From positions 1-64,000 of the forward strand of contig JAFBJY010001408.1 of the NCBI GenBank assembly GCA_016801885.1: 64,000 nucleotides of DNA. The letters run 5' to 3'. Origin of the DNA: Toxotes chatareus (Eukaryota; Chordata; Actinopteri; Toxotidae). A program made the position numbers and the translations under genes. The notes beneath the pieces are model-generated. The model saw nothing but the letters and a program-made list of their open reading frames with translations, made no database searches and was not told the DNA's origin. This document shows, in pieces, positions 9,922 to 19,430 of this stretch (position 1 is its first letter; each line of letters begins with the position of its first letter).

Positions 9922-10386
9922 CTAACGTTTTAAAATTTTTAAAGCCAAGCTTAGCACGGAGGGATCCGAGTGAGTGTAAACGATGTAGTGTAATTTCACC
10001 AGTTCAGCGGTGATAGACAGAGGCAAGTTGTTTTGCAGACAGTAACTGGCAGCATCCACAAACAAAGCATACAGACTGAACACATGACCGGGACTGATAC
10101 GAAAAAAAGAGTCTCTTGTCCATTCTTTCACAATTTTTTCCAAGGTCTCTGACAAACTACCTGGGTTGATGCACACAGCATCGTGTACAAACGTCTGCCA
10201 AGGGGTGTCGACAGAGCAGGAACGAACTTTGTCCAGAATGTTTTCCATTCGTGCGATTTCAGCTACTGTAGAGTCTCTCAGCCTTGAGATTTTGTTTTGA
10301 ATAACTTGATCCAAAAGATGAATTAACTGAGAAATGGCAGATAGGTCTTCCACAGCCCTCACACATTTTGCCCACTGATTACCCAT
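9922..10386 (-). CDS. Accessory protein, possibly Bcl-2-like
   Basis: An intact 154-codon ORF runs from ATG 10386, 22 bp downstream of the larger accessory ORF. It is predicted mostly helical, with no signal peptide. Around residues 100-130 the segment ISPGHVFSLYALFVDAASYC resembles the BH1 region of Bcl-2 proteins in spacing of Gly and hydrophobics, although the usual Asn-Trp-Gly reads Ser-Pro-Gly. No BH2 Trp motif or C-terminal membrane anchor is visible. Adintoviruses are reported to carry anti-apoptotic Bcl-2-like genes in this part of the genome, which makes the idea reasonable but not proven. It could also be a lineage-specific protein of unknown function. The frame is undamaged. Confidence 0.5.
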   Translation of the reverse strand: MGNQWAKCVRAVEDLSAISQLIHLLDQVIQNKISRLRDSTVAEIARMENILDKVRSCSVDTPWQTFVHDAVCINPGSLSETLEKIVKEWTRDSFFRISPGHVFSLYALFVDAASYCLQNNLPLSITAELVKLHYIVYTHSDPSVLSLALKILKR

Positions 10387-10408
10387 TTTGTTATTTTCAC
10401 AAAAGGAC

Positions 10409-11284
10409 TTACTTATTGTTCCAGCACTCGCTGACTGCTCGCAGTTGTCCGATTTTCACCACATCCTCTCCGATCAAGTCATCGTACATCTCGCTGATGC
10501 TCTCGTCGATTTTCCTGACCGATTTCAGTTCGTGTAAAAGGGTTTCTGTCACGCATCTGACTCTCTCGTCCTCGACTCGGATGTTGCGCAAGGTCAGTAG
10601 ACGTTGAATGGAAGGAATCAATCTGGGAGTACAAAGTCGCCTCATCAGCCCGTAGTAGTTGGTCTGGTAAAAACCTTCTTCAAGTACTTCCAGACACATG
10701 TGTTGGGTCTGGCTAGGATGGTTGACCAGACAGCCGTAGCAGTTGTCACGGAGGAACTTGTGAACAGTCAGGTTGAGCAGATGGTACAAGCCGGATTTTA
10801 CAGCCTCGATGAGCGCCGATGAGACCCAGCCGTTGACTTCGTCGACTTCTCCACCAACTGCGTTTTCTGATAAAGTTGAAGAAGGCTGGGAGGCAGGCAT
10901 CGGGGAGTCGTCCGCGTCTGAGGCGACGGAGCTAGGGGACGGCTCGGCGTCCTCCGCGTCTGAGGTGACGGAGCTAGGGGAGTGCTTGGCGTCCTCCGCG
11001 TCTGAGGCAACCTCCGTGTGTGAGATACTGGAGGTGGGCGATGAAGGTGGTGGTGGTGAGGGCTGCTGTGGAGACATACCCTGAGTAGCGGAGGCTGGGG
11101 ATGGAGGTGGTGAGGGCGGCGGTGTAGCCGGAACCTGGGCCTCTTCCATGTCTGAGGACTGTAGTGCGGCGTGAAGCTTGGCGACCTCGATGCTGCCGAA
11201 CCGCCGCAAGTGGAGCAGACTGCTGTGCATGAAGCCCCCTTTTGAACAGCAAGCCTCGTCGTGTTCCATCTCGTCACCGAACAT
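10409..11284 (-). CDS. Accessory/early protein with acidic Ser-Pro region and Cys/His cluster
   Basis: An intact 291-codon ORF runs from ATG 11284. Residues about 50-130 are low-complexity Pro/Ser/Asp/Glu, including two and a half copies of a 14-residue repeat (SDAEDAEPSPSSV-like, 42-bp DNA repeat near 10,900-11,025). The C-terminal half is globular and holds a putative zinc-binding cluster: Cys182, Cys185, His189, His195 and Cys197 in NCYGCLVNHPSQTQHMCL. A disordered acidic N-terminus plus a zinc module suggests a transcriptional or early regulatory protein, but I cannot name the family. No LxCxE motif is present. A TATA-like box lies 25-32 bp upstream of this ATG, so the second Met (residue 6) is a possible start. 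Confidence 0.65.
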   Translation of the reverse strand: MFGDEMEHDEACCSKGGFMHSSLLHLRRFGSIEVAKLHAALQSSDMEEAQVPATPPPSPPPSPASATQGMSPQQPSPPPPSSPTSSISHTEVASDAEDAKHSPSSVTSDAEDAEPSPSSVASDADDSPMPASQPSSTLSENAVGGEVDEVNGWVSSALIEAVKSGLYHLLNLTVHKFLRDNCYGCLVNHPSQTQHMCLEVLEEGFYQTNYYGLMRRLCTPRLIPSIQRLLTLRNIRVEDERVRCVTETLLHELKSVRKIDESISEMYDDLIGEDVVKIGQLRAVSECWNNK

Positions 11285-11308
11285 ATCTTTTCTTCACTTT
11301 CCAAGTCT

Positions 11309-11316
11309 CTTTTATA
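11309..11316 (-). promoter_or_regulatory. TATA-like box for the 10409-11284 gene
   Basis: TATAAAAG on the - strand lies about 25-32 bp upstream of the ATG at 11284. Initiation at the usual distance would leave almost no 5' leader. A start at the Met encoded near 11269 is then also possible. Confidence 0.45.
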
Positions 11317-11371
11317 GTGCTTTGAGGCGTGGTCTAGGAGGATGCTGCAGAGAGGCGGGGGCTGGAAGAGT

Positions 11372-11935
11372 CTAGAAGGTCAAGGTTTTTTTCACCACTA
11401 AAGCCTCCCTCCAGTTGTGACAGTTACGGAAAAGAGTGTTGATATTTCCTTCCGCTTCGCTCATCGTTTCATGCCAGACACGAAACGGCAGGGCTAATAA
11501 TGTACGGAATACACCGCAGTCTGAATTGAAATACTCCAAAACAAGGAACTCCTTACCGCCCCGATCCTCGGACGTCCGCAGGCTGACCCGGAGGAACCAT
11601 CGGCCGCAAACCGTACTTTTGGACAGCCATACGGCGCTGAAAGTGATCTTTTTCCGTGCCAACTCCGCATCGGTGGGGAGAGGCTGCAGGCTCCCACAGC
11701 TGGCTGGTGTTGGGCAATCACACTCCATGACCTCTAACGGCTCGGGGACCTTCGCGACGCGTTGATACATTAGCAAGTGTTTCAGCACACCCCAATCGAC
11801 AGAAGTCAGCGTAGCTATGGTGGACAGAGTTCCCAAGGGTTCATCCTGACCCGCTGATTCAGCCACAGCTCCCCTGTTTCGTACTTGAACGCATAACCCC
11901 ACCATCCACACAGTCCGTAGGGCTGTAAAGACCAT
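11372..11935 (-). CDS. Accessory ORF, possible PC4-like ssDNA-binding segment
   Basis: A 187-codon open frame overlaps the upstream ORF 11815-12288 by 121 bp in another frame. Convincing coding character starts around ESAGQDEPLG near 11,870. The C-terminal third (RWFLRVSLRTS, FLVLEYFNSDCG, then LPFRVWHETM) has strand-strand-strand-helix spacing like the PC4/p15 fold, a single-stranded-DNA-binding transcription coactivator. This is pattern resemblance only. The overlap suggests that this frame and the upstream one are one gene split by an indel, or two exons, rather than independent genes. There is no good ATG context of its own. Confidence 0.45.
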   Translation of the reverse strand: MVFTALRTVWMVGLCVQVRNRGAVAESAGQDEPLGTLSTIATLTSVDWGVLKHLLMYQRVAKVPEPLEVMECDCPTPASCGSLQPLPTDAELARKKITFSAVWLSKSTVCGRWFLRVSLRTSEDRGGKEFLVLEYFNSDCGVFRTLLALPFRVWHETMSEAEGNINTLFRNCHNWREALVVKKTLTF

Positions 11936-12288
11936 TCTTCTTTCAGAGCCACGGAGGATGGCGTCTGCAGTCGTCGCAGATACACCGTTGTTCTCTTGGG
12001 GGTATTCGGCCTCGAGGGCGACTCTTCGTAGACATTGATGGGCGTCTCACTAATCAGCGATCTGGTTAGATCGGGCGTCTTTTGCTGAGGCTCACTGATG
12101 ACGTCTTCCATCATGGTTTCTTTGAGGGTTGCGTTGTCTGTCTTGCGGGGCTCCTGTCTGGTCTTTCGTCGCAAAAACTCACAGTCTTCTTCATTTCCCT
12201 TCGGCTCAGAGAAAACCGCTTTGCGATCGTTGTCACACCTCATTTTTCCCGACATGATGACTGCTATACTGTGCTGCCTCTTTTGCAA
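11815..12288 (-). CDS. Rightmost accessory ORF, likely 5' part of the 11372-12288 gene
   Basis: A 157-codon frame opens at ATG 12288. A better start may be ATG 12255 (MSGKMRCDN), because a TATA-like box lies at about 12,315-12,322. The first 90 residues are charged and probably disordered. From residue about 90 a more ordered part (YLRRLQTPSSVALKEEWSLQ, then CGWWGYAFKYETGELWL) appears, which seems to continue in the frame of the ORF ending at 11372. A frame change near 11,830-11,870 would account for this. I do not recognise the family. Its position next to the right end, reading leftward, suits an early gene. Confidence 0.45.
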   Translation of the reverse strand: MQKRQHSIAVIMSGKMRCDNDRKAVFSEPKGNEEDCEFLRRKTRQEPRKTDNATLKETMMEDVISEPQQKTPDLTRSLISETPINVYEESPSRPNTPKRTTVYLRRLQTPSSVALKEEWSLQPYGLCGWWGYAFKYETGELWLNQRVRMNPWELCPP

Positions 12289-12506
12289 CTTGGAAACTTT
12301 GTGTTTTTCAGAACCTTTATATTCGTTTTCAGTTACTATATCTCCTATGGAAAATGGGTGGAGGAGGGGAGGGATGATGAGGTGTGTGACGTCAGACTAG
12401 GGGCATGGGTCATGTGGGTCCTGTGGCGGGAAGGGAGGGGGTCAACTGGCGGTCAACTTGGGGGGTCGTAAATTATCTTGACAGAAGGGTGTGATCTATT
12501 CTCTCT
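12289..12506 (-). promoter_or_regulatory. Right-end region of the Polinton with TATA-like and CRE-like sites
   Basis: On the - strand a TATAAAGG box lies at about 12,315-12,322, and the palindrome TGACGTCA (CRE/ATF consensus) is at 12388-12395. The interval from 12,360 on is G-rich on the + strand with no ORF. The right terminus of the element should lie here, just before the satellite starts at 12,507. The terminal inverted repeat cannot be verified because the left end is outside the window. Confidence 0.5.
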
Positions 12507-15500
12507 GGTGTGCATCAAATGTGCTGCCGGCGTCAAAATAAGACTTTTTCCAGCATGGAAACACTATTTTACATTAGAAGAAGCATTTTGCAGAGTTTTC
12601 CCGTGTGTTTCTGTCATCTGCAGTACCTGGCACCTTCAGGGCAAACGTTTTGAAAAACAGTCTCGTATGGGCTGGAAGCGGTAAAACTGTAATTGTAAGA
12701 GCTGAAATGACAGGTGTGCATCAAATGTGCTGCCGGCATCAAAATAAGACTTTTTCCAGCATGGAAACACTATTTTACATTAGAAGAAGCATTTTGCAGA
12801 GTTTTCCCGTGTGTTTCTGTCATCTGCAGTACCTGGCACTTTCAGGGGAAACGTTGTGAAAAACAGTCTCGTATGGGCAGGAATGGTAAAATTTTACCGT
12901 TGGAGCTGAAATGACAGGTGTGCATCAAATGTGCTGCCGGCGTCAAAATAAGACTTTTTCCAGCATGGAAACACTATTTTACATTAGAAGAAGAATTTTG
13001 TAGAGTTTTCCTGTGTGTTTCTGTCATCTGCAGTACCTGGCACTTTCAGGGCAAACGTTGTGAAAAACAGTCTCGTATGGGCAGTAATGGTAAAATTTTA
13101 CCGTTGGAGCTGAAATGACAGGTGTGCATCAAATGTGCTGCCGGCGTTAAAATAAGACTTTTTCTAGCATGGAAACACTATTTTACATTAGAAGAAGCAT
13201 TTTGCAGAGTTTTCCGTGTGCTTCTGTCATCTGCAGTACCTGGCACTTTCAGGGGAAACGTTGTGAAAAACAGTCTCGTTTGGGCAGGAATGGTAAAATT
13301 TTGCCGTTGGAGCTGAAATGACAGGTGTGCATCAAAGGTGCTGCTGGCGTCAAAATAAGACTTTTTCCAGCATGGAAACGCTATTTTACATTAGAAGAAG
13401 CATTTTGCAGAGTTTTCCCGTGTGTTTCTGTCATCTGCAGTACCTGGCACTTTCAGGGCAAACGTTGTGAAAAACAGTCTCGTATGGGCTGGAAGCGCTA
13501 AAACTGTAGTGTAAAAGCTGAAATGACAGGTGTGCATCAAAGGTGCTGCCGGCGTCAAAATAAGACTTTATCCAGCATGGAAGCACTATTTTACATTAAA
13601 AGAAGCATTTTGCAGAGTTTTCCCGTGTGTTTCTGTCATCTGCAGTACCTGGCACTTTCAGGGCAAACGTTGTGAAAAAAGGTCTCGTATGGGCAGGAAT
13701 GGTAAAATTTTACCGTTGGAGCTGAAATGACAGGTGTGCATCAAAGGTGCTGCCGGCGTCAAAATAAGACTTTTTCCAGCATGGAAACACTATTTTACAT
13801 TAGAAGAAGCATTTTGCAGAGTTTTCCCGTGTGTTTCTGTCATCTGCAGTACCTGGCACTTTCAGGGCAAACGTTGTGAAAAACAGTCTCGTATGGGCTG
13901 GAAGCGCTAAAACTGTATTGTAAGAGCTGAAATGACAGGTGTGCATCAAATGTGCTGCCGGTGTAGAAATAAGACTTTTTCCAGCATGGAAACACTATTT
14001 TACATTAGAAGTAGCATTTTGCAGAGTTTTCCCGTGTGTTTCTGTCATCTGCAGTACCTGGCACTTTCAGGGAAACGTTGTGAAAAACAGTCTCGTATGG
14101 GCAGGAATGGTAAAATTTTACCTTTGTAGCTGAAATGACAGGTGTGCATCAAATGTGCTGCCGGCGTCAAAATAAGACTTTTCCAGCATGGAAACACTAT
14201 TTTACATTAGAAGAAGCGTTTTGCAGAATTTTCCCGTGTGTTTCTGTCATCTGGAGTACCTGGCACTTTCAGGGCAAACGTTGTGAAAAACAGTCTCATA
14301 TGGGCAGTAAAGGTAAAATTTTACCGTTGGAGCTAAAATGACAGGTGTGCATCAAATGTGCTGCCGGTGTAGAAATAAGACTTTTTCCAGCATGGAAACA
14401 CTATTTTACATTAGAAGTAGCATTTTGCAGAGTTTTCCCGTGTGTTTCTGTCATCTGCAGTACCTGGCACTTTCAGGGGAAACGTTGTGAAAAACAGTCT
14501 CGTATGGGCAGGAATGGTAAAATTTTACCTTTGTAGCTGAAATGACAGGTGTGCATCAAATGTGCTGCCGGCGTCAAAATAAGACTTTTTCCAGCATGGA
14601 AACACTATTTTACATTAGAAGAAGCGTTTTGCAGAATTTTCCCGTGTGTTTCTGTCATCTGGAGTACCTGGCACTTTCAGGGCAAACGTTGTGAAAAACA
14701 GTCTCATATTGGCAGGAAGCGCTAAAAGTCAAAGGTTAGAGCTGAAATGACAGGTTTGCATCAAATGTGCTGCCGGCGTCAAAATAAGACTTTATCCAGC
14801 ATGGAAACACTATTTTACAATAGAAGAAGCATTTTGCAGAGTTTTCCCGTGTGTTTCTCACATCTGAAGTGCATGGCACTTTCAGGGCAAACGTTGTGAA
14901 AAACAGTCTCATATTGGCAGGAAGCGCTAAAACTCTAAGGTTTGAGCTGAAATGACAGGTTTGCATCAAATGTGCTGCCGGCGTCAAAATAAGACTTTAT
15001 CCAGCATGGAAACACTATTTTACATTAGAAGAAGCATTTTGCAGAGTTTTCCCGTTTGTTTCTGTCATCTGCGGTACCTGGCACTTTCAGGGCAAACGTT
15101 GTGAAAAACAGTTTAATATTGGCAGGAACGGTCAAATTTTACCCTTAGAGCTGAAATGACAGGTTTGCATCAAATGTGCTGCCGGCGTCAAAATAAGACT
15201 TTATCCAGCATGGAAACACTATTTTACATTAGAAGAAGCATTTTGCAGAGTTTTCCCGTGTGTTTCTGTCATCTGCAGTACCTGGCACTTTCAGGGCAAA
15301 CGTTGTAAAAAACAGTCTCATATTGGCAGGAAGCGCTAAAACTCTAAGGTTTGAGCTGAAATGACAGGTTTGCATCAAATGTGCTGCCGGCGTCAAAAGA
15401 AGACTTTATCCAGCATGGAAACACTATTTTACATTAGAAGAAGCATTTTGCAGAGTTTTCCCGTGTGTTTCTGTCATCTGCAGTACCTGGCACTTTCAGG

Positions 15501-16780
15501 GCAAACGTTGTAAAAAACAGTCTCATATTGGCAGGAAGCGCTAAAACTCTAAGGTTTGAGCTGAAATGACAGGTTTGCATCAAATGTGCTGCCGGCGTCA
15601 AAAGAAGACTTTATCCAGCATGGAAACACTATTTTACATTAGAAGAAGCATTTTGCAGAGTTTTCCCGTGTGTTTCTCACATCTTAAGTGCATGGCACTT
15701 TCAGGTCAAACGTTGTGAAAAACAGTCTCGTATGGGCAGGAATGGTAAAATTTTACCTTTGTAGCTGAAATGACAGGTGTGCATCAAATGTGCTGCCGGC
15801 GTCAAAATAAGACTTTTTCCAGCATGGAAACACTATTTTACATTAGAAGAAGCATTTTGCAGAGTTTTCCCGTGTGTTTCTGTCATCTGCAGTATCCAGC
15901 ACTTTCAGGGCAAACGTTGTAAAAAACAGTCTCATATTGGCAGGAAGCACTAAAACTCTAAGGTTTGAGCTGAAATGACAGGTTTGCATCAAATGTGCTG
16001 CCGGCGTCAAAATAAGACTTTATCCAGCATGGAAACACTATTTTACATTAGAAGAAGCATTTTGCAGAGTTTTCCCGTTTGTTTCTGTCATCTGCGGTAC
16101 CTGGCACTTTCAGGGCAAACGTTGTGAAAAACAGTTTCATATTGGTTAGAACGGTCAAATTTTACCCTTAGAGCTGAAATGACAGGTTTGCATCAAATGT
16201 GCTGCCGGCGTCAAAATAAGACTTTATCCAGCATGGAAACACTATTTTACATTAGAAGAAGCATTTTGCAGAGTTTTCCCGTGTGTTTCTGTCATCTGCA
16301 GTACCTGGCACTTTCAGGGCAAACGTTGTGAAAAACAGTCTCATATTGGCAGGAAGCGCTAAAACTCTAAGGTTTGAGCTGAAATGACAGGTGTGCATCA
16401 AATGTGCTGCCGGCGTCAAAATAAGACTTTATCCAGCATGGAAACACTATTTTACATTAGAAGAAGCATTTTGCAGAGTTTTCCCGTGTGTTTCTGTCAT
16501 CTGCAGTACCTGGCACTTTCAGGGCAAACGTTGTGAAAAACAGTCTCATATTGGCAGGAACGGTCAAATTTTACCGTTTGATCTGAAATGACAGGTTTGC
16601 ATCAAATGTGCTGCCGGTGTCAAAATAAGACTTTTTCCAGCATGGAAAAAGTGTTGTTAACAAGAAGAAGTATTTTGCAGAGTTTCCAGTATGTTTCTGT
16701 GACTTGCAGGATGTGGCACTTTCAGGGCACACGCTGGGACAAGACTCACAGAATGGCTGGAAACGCTTAAAACGGTATGT
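12507..16780 (+). repeat. Satellite array 1, about 203-204 bp monomer, about 21 copies
   Basis: Tandem monomers share the anchors GTGTGCATCAAATGTGCTGC, CCAGCATGGAAACACTATTT, GTGTTTCTGTCATCTGCAGT and GAGCTGAAATGACAGG. The leftmost part is a 204-bp type ending GGTAAAATTTTACC. Toward 15-16.7 kb GGCAGGAAGCGCTAAAACTC forms dominate. The array most resembles the right-hand end of array 2 (51-57.4 kb). Recurrent 60-68 codon frames are a property of the monomer, not separate genes. Confidence 0.95.
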
Positions 16781-17588
16781 TTCAGTCAGTTAGAGCTGAA
16801 TTGAGGGGTTTGTCTAAAATATGTTGCTGCATAGTTTTCCAGTGTGTTTCTGTGATTTGCTGGATGTGGCTGGAAAAATTCTTATTTAGACGCCAGCAAC
16901 ATATTTTAGACTTTTCATTTCAGCTGTAGCGTTAGAACTTTAGCGTTCCAGCCAGTTCCAGATGGTGTTTTTACCAGCGTGTGTTCATTTCAGCTCTGAC
17001 TGACTGGAACTTCCTGACCATAAGCGGCTATATCACAAAGTCTGCCCTTCAAAATCCACCTACTGCAGATCCCACAAACATACTGGAAAACTGTGCAAAA
17101 TACTTCTTCTAGTTGACAACACTGTTTCCATGCTGTTTTCCAGTATGTTTCTGTGATTTGCAGGATGTGGCTGGAAAAATTCTTATTTTGACGCCAGCAA
17201 CATATTTTAGACTGTTCATTTCAGCTCTAGCGTTAGAACTTTAGCATTCCAGCCAGTTCCAGATGGTGTTTTTACCAGCGTGTGCCCTGAAAATGCCACA
17301 TCCTACAAATCACAGAAACATACTGGAAAACTGCAAATATACTTCTTCTAGTTGACAACACTGTTTCCATATTGGAAAAAGTCTTATTTTGACGCCAGCA
17401 ACATATTTTAGACACCTTTTATTTCAGCTCTAGCGTTAGAATTTTACCGTTCCAGATCTTTTTTTCCCAGCGTCTGCCCTGAAAATTTCACATACTGGGG
17501 ATAACACAAACATACTGGAAAATTCCGCAAAATGCTTCTTCTAATTGAAAATACTGTTTCCATGCTGAAAAACTCTAATTTTGACACC
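16781..17588. repeat. Disordered and inverted satellite block, copy 1
   Basis: After a diverged monomer the orientation flips at about 16,870. GTCTAAAATATGTTGCTG on the + sense is followed by CGCCAGCAACATATTTTAGAC and monomers in reverse complement. A short + piece reappears near 17,135-17,200. These monomers are more diverged than either array (GATTTGCAGGATGTGGC forms). No gene is seen. Confidence 0.85.
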
Positions 17589-17596
17589 AGCAGCAA

Positions 17597-18849
17597 CAGG
17601 ACTGGACTGGGACAAAAAAATGGCCCTGGATAGACCGGCCCCTCATAATTAGCGGTGCACAACAGACTAATTTATGTATGTGTTCCCCGAAGCAATGTAT
17701 TTTACTATTGTTACGTCTTGGCCCAGAGGAAACCATGTCGCAACATTTAAAGGAAAAATCCCAGCTCCCAAAAACCACCAGCAAACTCGCAGTAACTACA
17801 CATTCAATGGTTTATTTAAAATGCTTCTTGCGCACAAGGTCAGGTGCATGTTGGCTGACAGTTCACCTGGAAGTGAAGAGAGGAGAGGCCCCAGTAAATG
17901 ACAGCTTCAGATATTTGGAATAAATTTCAGAAATATTATAACACTCTCTCTTCTCGCTCCTCAACTGCTACCTCAACAGCCTGGCTTGACTAGACAGGAA
18001 GAGAGGGACAGATTATTACAATTTATTAAGTGATAAATAGAAAACCTAAAAAAACAAATTAAAAATACATTTGGAACTACCTGGAAAAACTGTGCATATA
18101 TCTAAACCATCAAAACATGTAGTATCTTTAGGTTACATTTTCATTTTTTGATAAGAATCTGAAAAATCTTATACCAACTGCATTGAAAAAAAAAACACAC
18201 GGAACGAAAACAAAACACAATTTAAGGCAACTGCTGCGACAGGAAATAAGAACATTATTCATTGCTCTCCATTCTCATGTAATTCTACACGATTCACGTA
18301 GGTCACCTGTTTTGGCTTCAGAACGGCGAATTTCGCCGAAAGGTGAGCGAGTTTCATGCCTGTCCATCACCTAAAAGTCCCGGTATTATCTTAACATTAC
18401 TACTTGCTTACCCGCTGCGCCTGTGCTACACTTCCCTGGTCACTCTGTCCCTCGGGTTCCCTGTCAACAGCCTCTGGCTGCTCCTCTCCCTGGAGGCTAC
18501 AGCAGCCCCTCCAGAGATTATGTCTTTTATTTTAGTACATTTTGCAGCTTCTATAGCGAGATTATTTTTAATCTTTTAGCCCGCAACCTCTCCGCACCTC
18601 CTTTCTTCCGCTTCTCCATGTTTCCACGCTCAACACTTAACTGGCGGGGATCAGTGCAGAGAAAGGGGTGGGGCCGCTCTCGTAAGCTACTATATCCTGA
18701 TTGGTTTAGTCCACTGTCTATATTGAAGATATATTGCCACACCCTCTAAACCCGGTCTTTAAGTCTAAAAAAAAAAAAGACAAAAACAAAAAAACAGCAT
18801 CGGCCCACCGGGAAAATGCCAGGTATGCCAGATTACCAGTCCAGGCCTG
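17597..18849. mobile_element. Non-autonomous hAT element 1 (1,253 bp)
   Basis: The terminal inverted repeats are CAGGACTGGACTGG at the left and CCAGTCCAGGCCTG at the right. A perfect 8-bp duplication AGCAGCAA flanks it (17589-17596 and 18850-18857), the length typical of hAT. Removing it rejoins an inverted satellite monomer. No transposase frame is seen, so it depends on an autonomous relative. Confidence 0.9.
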
Positions 18850-18857
18850 AGCAGCAA

Positions 18858-19006
18858 ATTTCACACTCACTTTTCGTTGCAGCTCTAACGATCCCGTTCT
18901 AGCGTTTTTTACCCATGTGAACATCATTTTCACCAAGCCTTCCTTGATAATACCACATTGCAGTTACAGGAAACACAGAGGAAAACTCACTTTCGTTGTC
19001 GGCTAT
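18858..19006 (-). other. Founder monomer with outward ORF, left edge of core 1
   Basis: Read leftward from 19006, a frame starts with ATA in place of ATG, then ADNESEFSSVFPV and MWYYQGRLGENDVHMGKKR, ending at TAG 18899-18901. This is the edge from which the inverted satellite monomers begin. Its companions are at 23480, 24148, 59889, 63561 and 63937. GAAAGTGAGT just inside the frame is also a good splice donor. I do not recognise the protein. Confidence 0.6.
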
Positions 19007-19430
19007 GGCTACCGCTACATCTGGACAAAAAAAGCAAGGCTAGTGAAAAAAAAAGAAAAGCAGTGCTCATATTTCGCTATGATTGGTTGGTCACGTTCAA
19101 AGGAAGAGCGACGTTAGCTGCCCGGAGAAAAAAACAAAAGTAGCAGGTACACCTGGACTAAAAAAGCGAGGTTTGTGAAAAAAAAACAAAAAAAAACAGC
19201 ACTGCTCATACTTCGCCATGATTGGCTGGTCACGTTCAAAGGATGCGCGAAGCCCAGATTTAAAAAAAAACTTCTCATGCATCTGTGCACACGCATAGAG
19301 CTGCAATTAACAGAATGTGCATTATAGACGATAATACGATCTCTCTCCTCTGGCAGATCCTCAACATTTTTTAATCCTTCACGATCTAATACACTGTACC
19401 AAATTTCTGTAATTTCCCGAAGAACCCGAT
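19007..19430 (-). repeat. Left inverted terminal segment of core 1
   Basis: The reverse complement matches 23,120-23,479 and more fully 23,876-24,147. It contains two direct copies of a roughly 110-150 bp promoter-like unit with ATTGG(T/C)TGGTCACGTTCAAAG (CCAAT box on the other strand) and T-runs. The inner part carries GATCTGCCAGAGGAGAGAGA on the - strand. Confidence 0.75.

Noticed and set aside
10798..11304. Pro/Arg/His-rich 168-codon ORF overlapping the accessory gene
   Set aside because: Its composition is what a frame-shifted reading of the Ser-Pro-Asp repeat gives. The 291-codon frame is the better gene.
1..12506. Free-living virus genome rather than an endogenous copy
   Set aside because: Multiple frameshifts and stops, and direct continuity with host satellite, indicate an integrated fossil.
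12478..16770. Many ORFs of 60-70 codons in array 1 as separate genes
   Set aside because: They repeat with the 204-bp monomer and start and stop at the same monomer positions. They are a property of the satellite.
18183..18749. ORFs inside hAT element 1
   Set aside because: They are short overlapping frames without transposase motifs, and the copy at 58,444-59,732 does not preserve them all.
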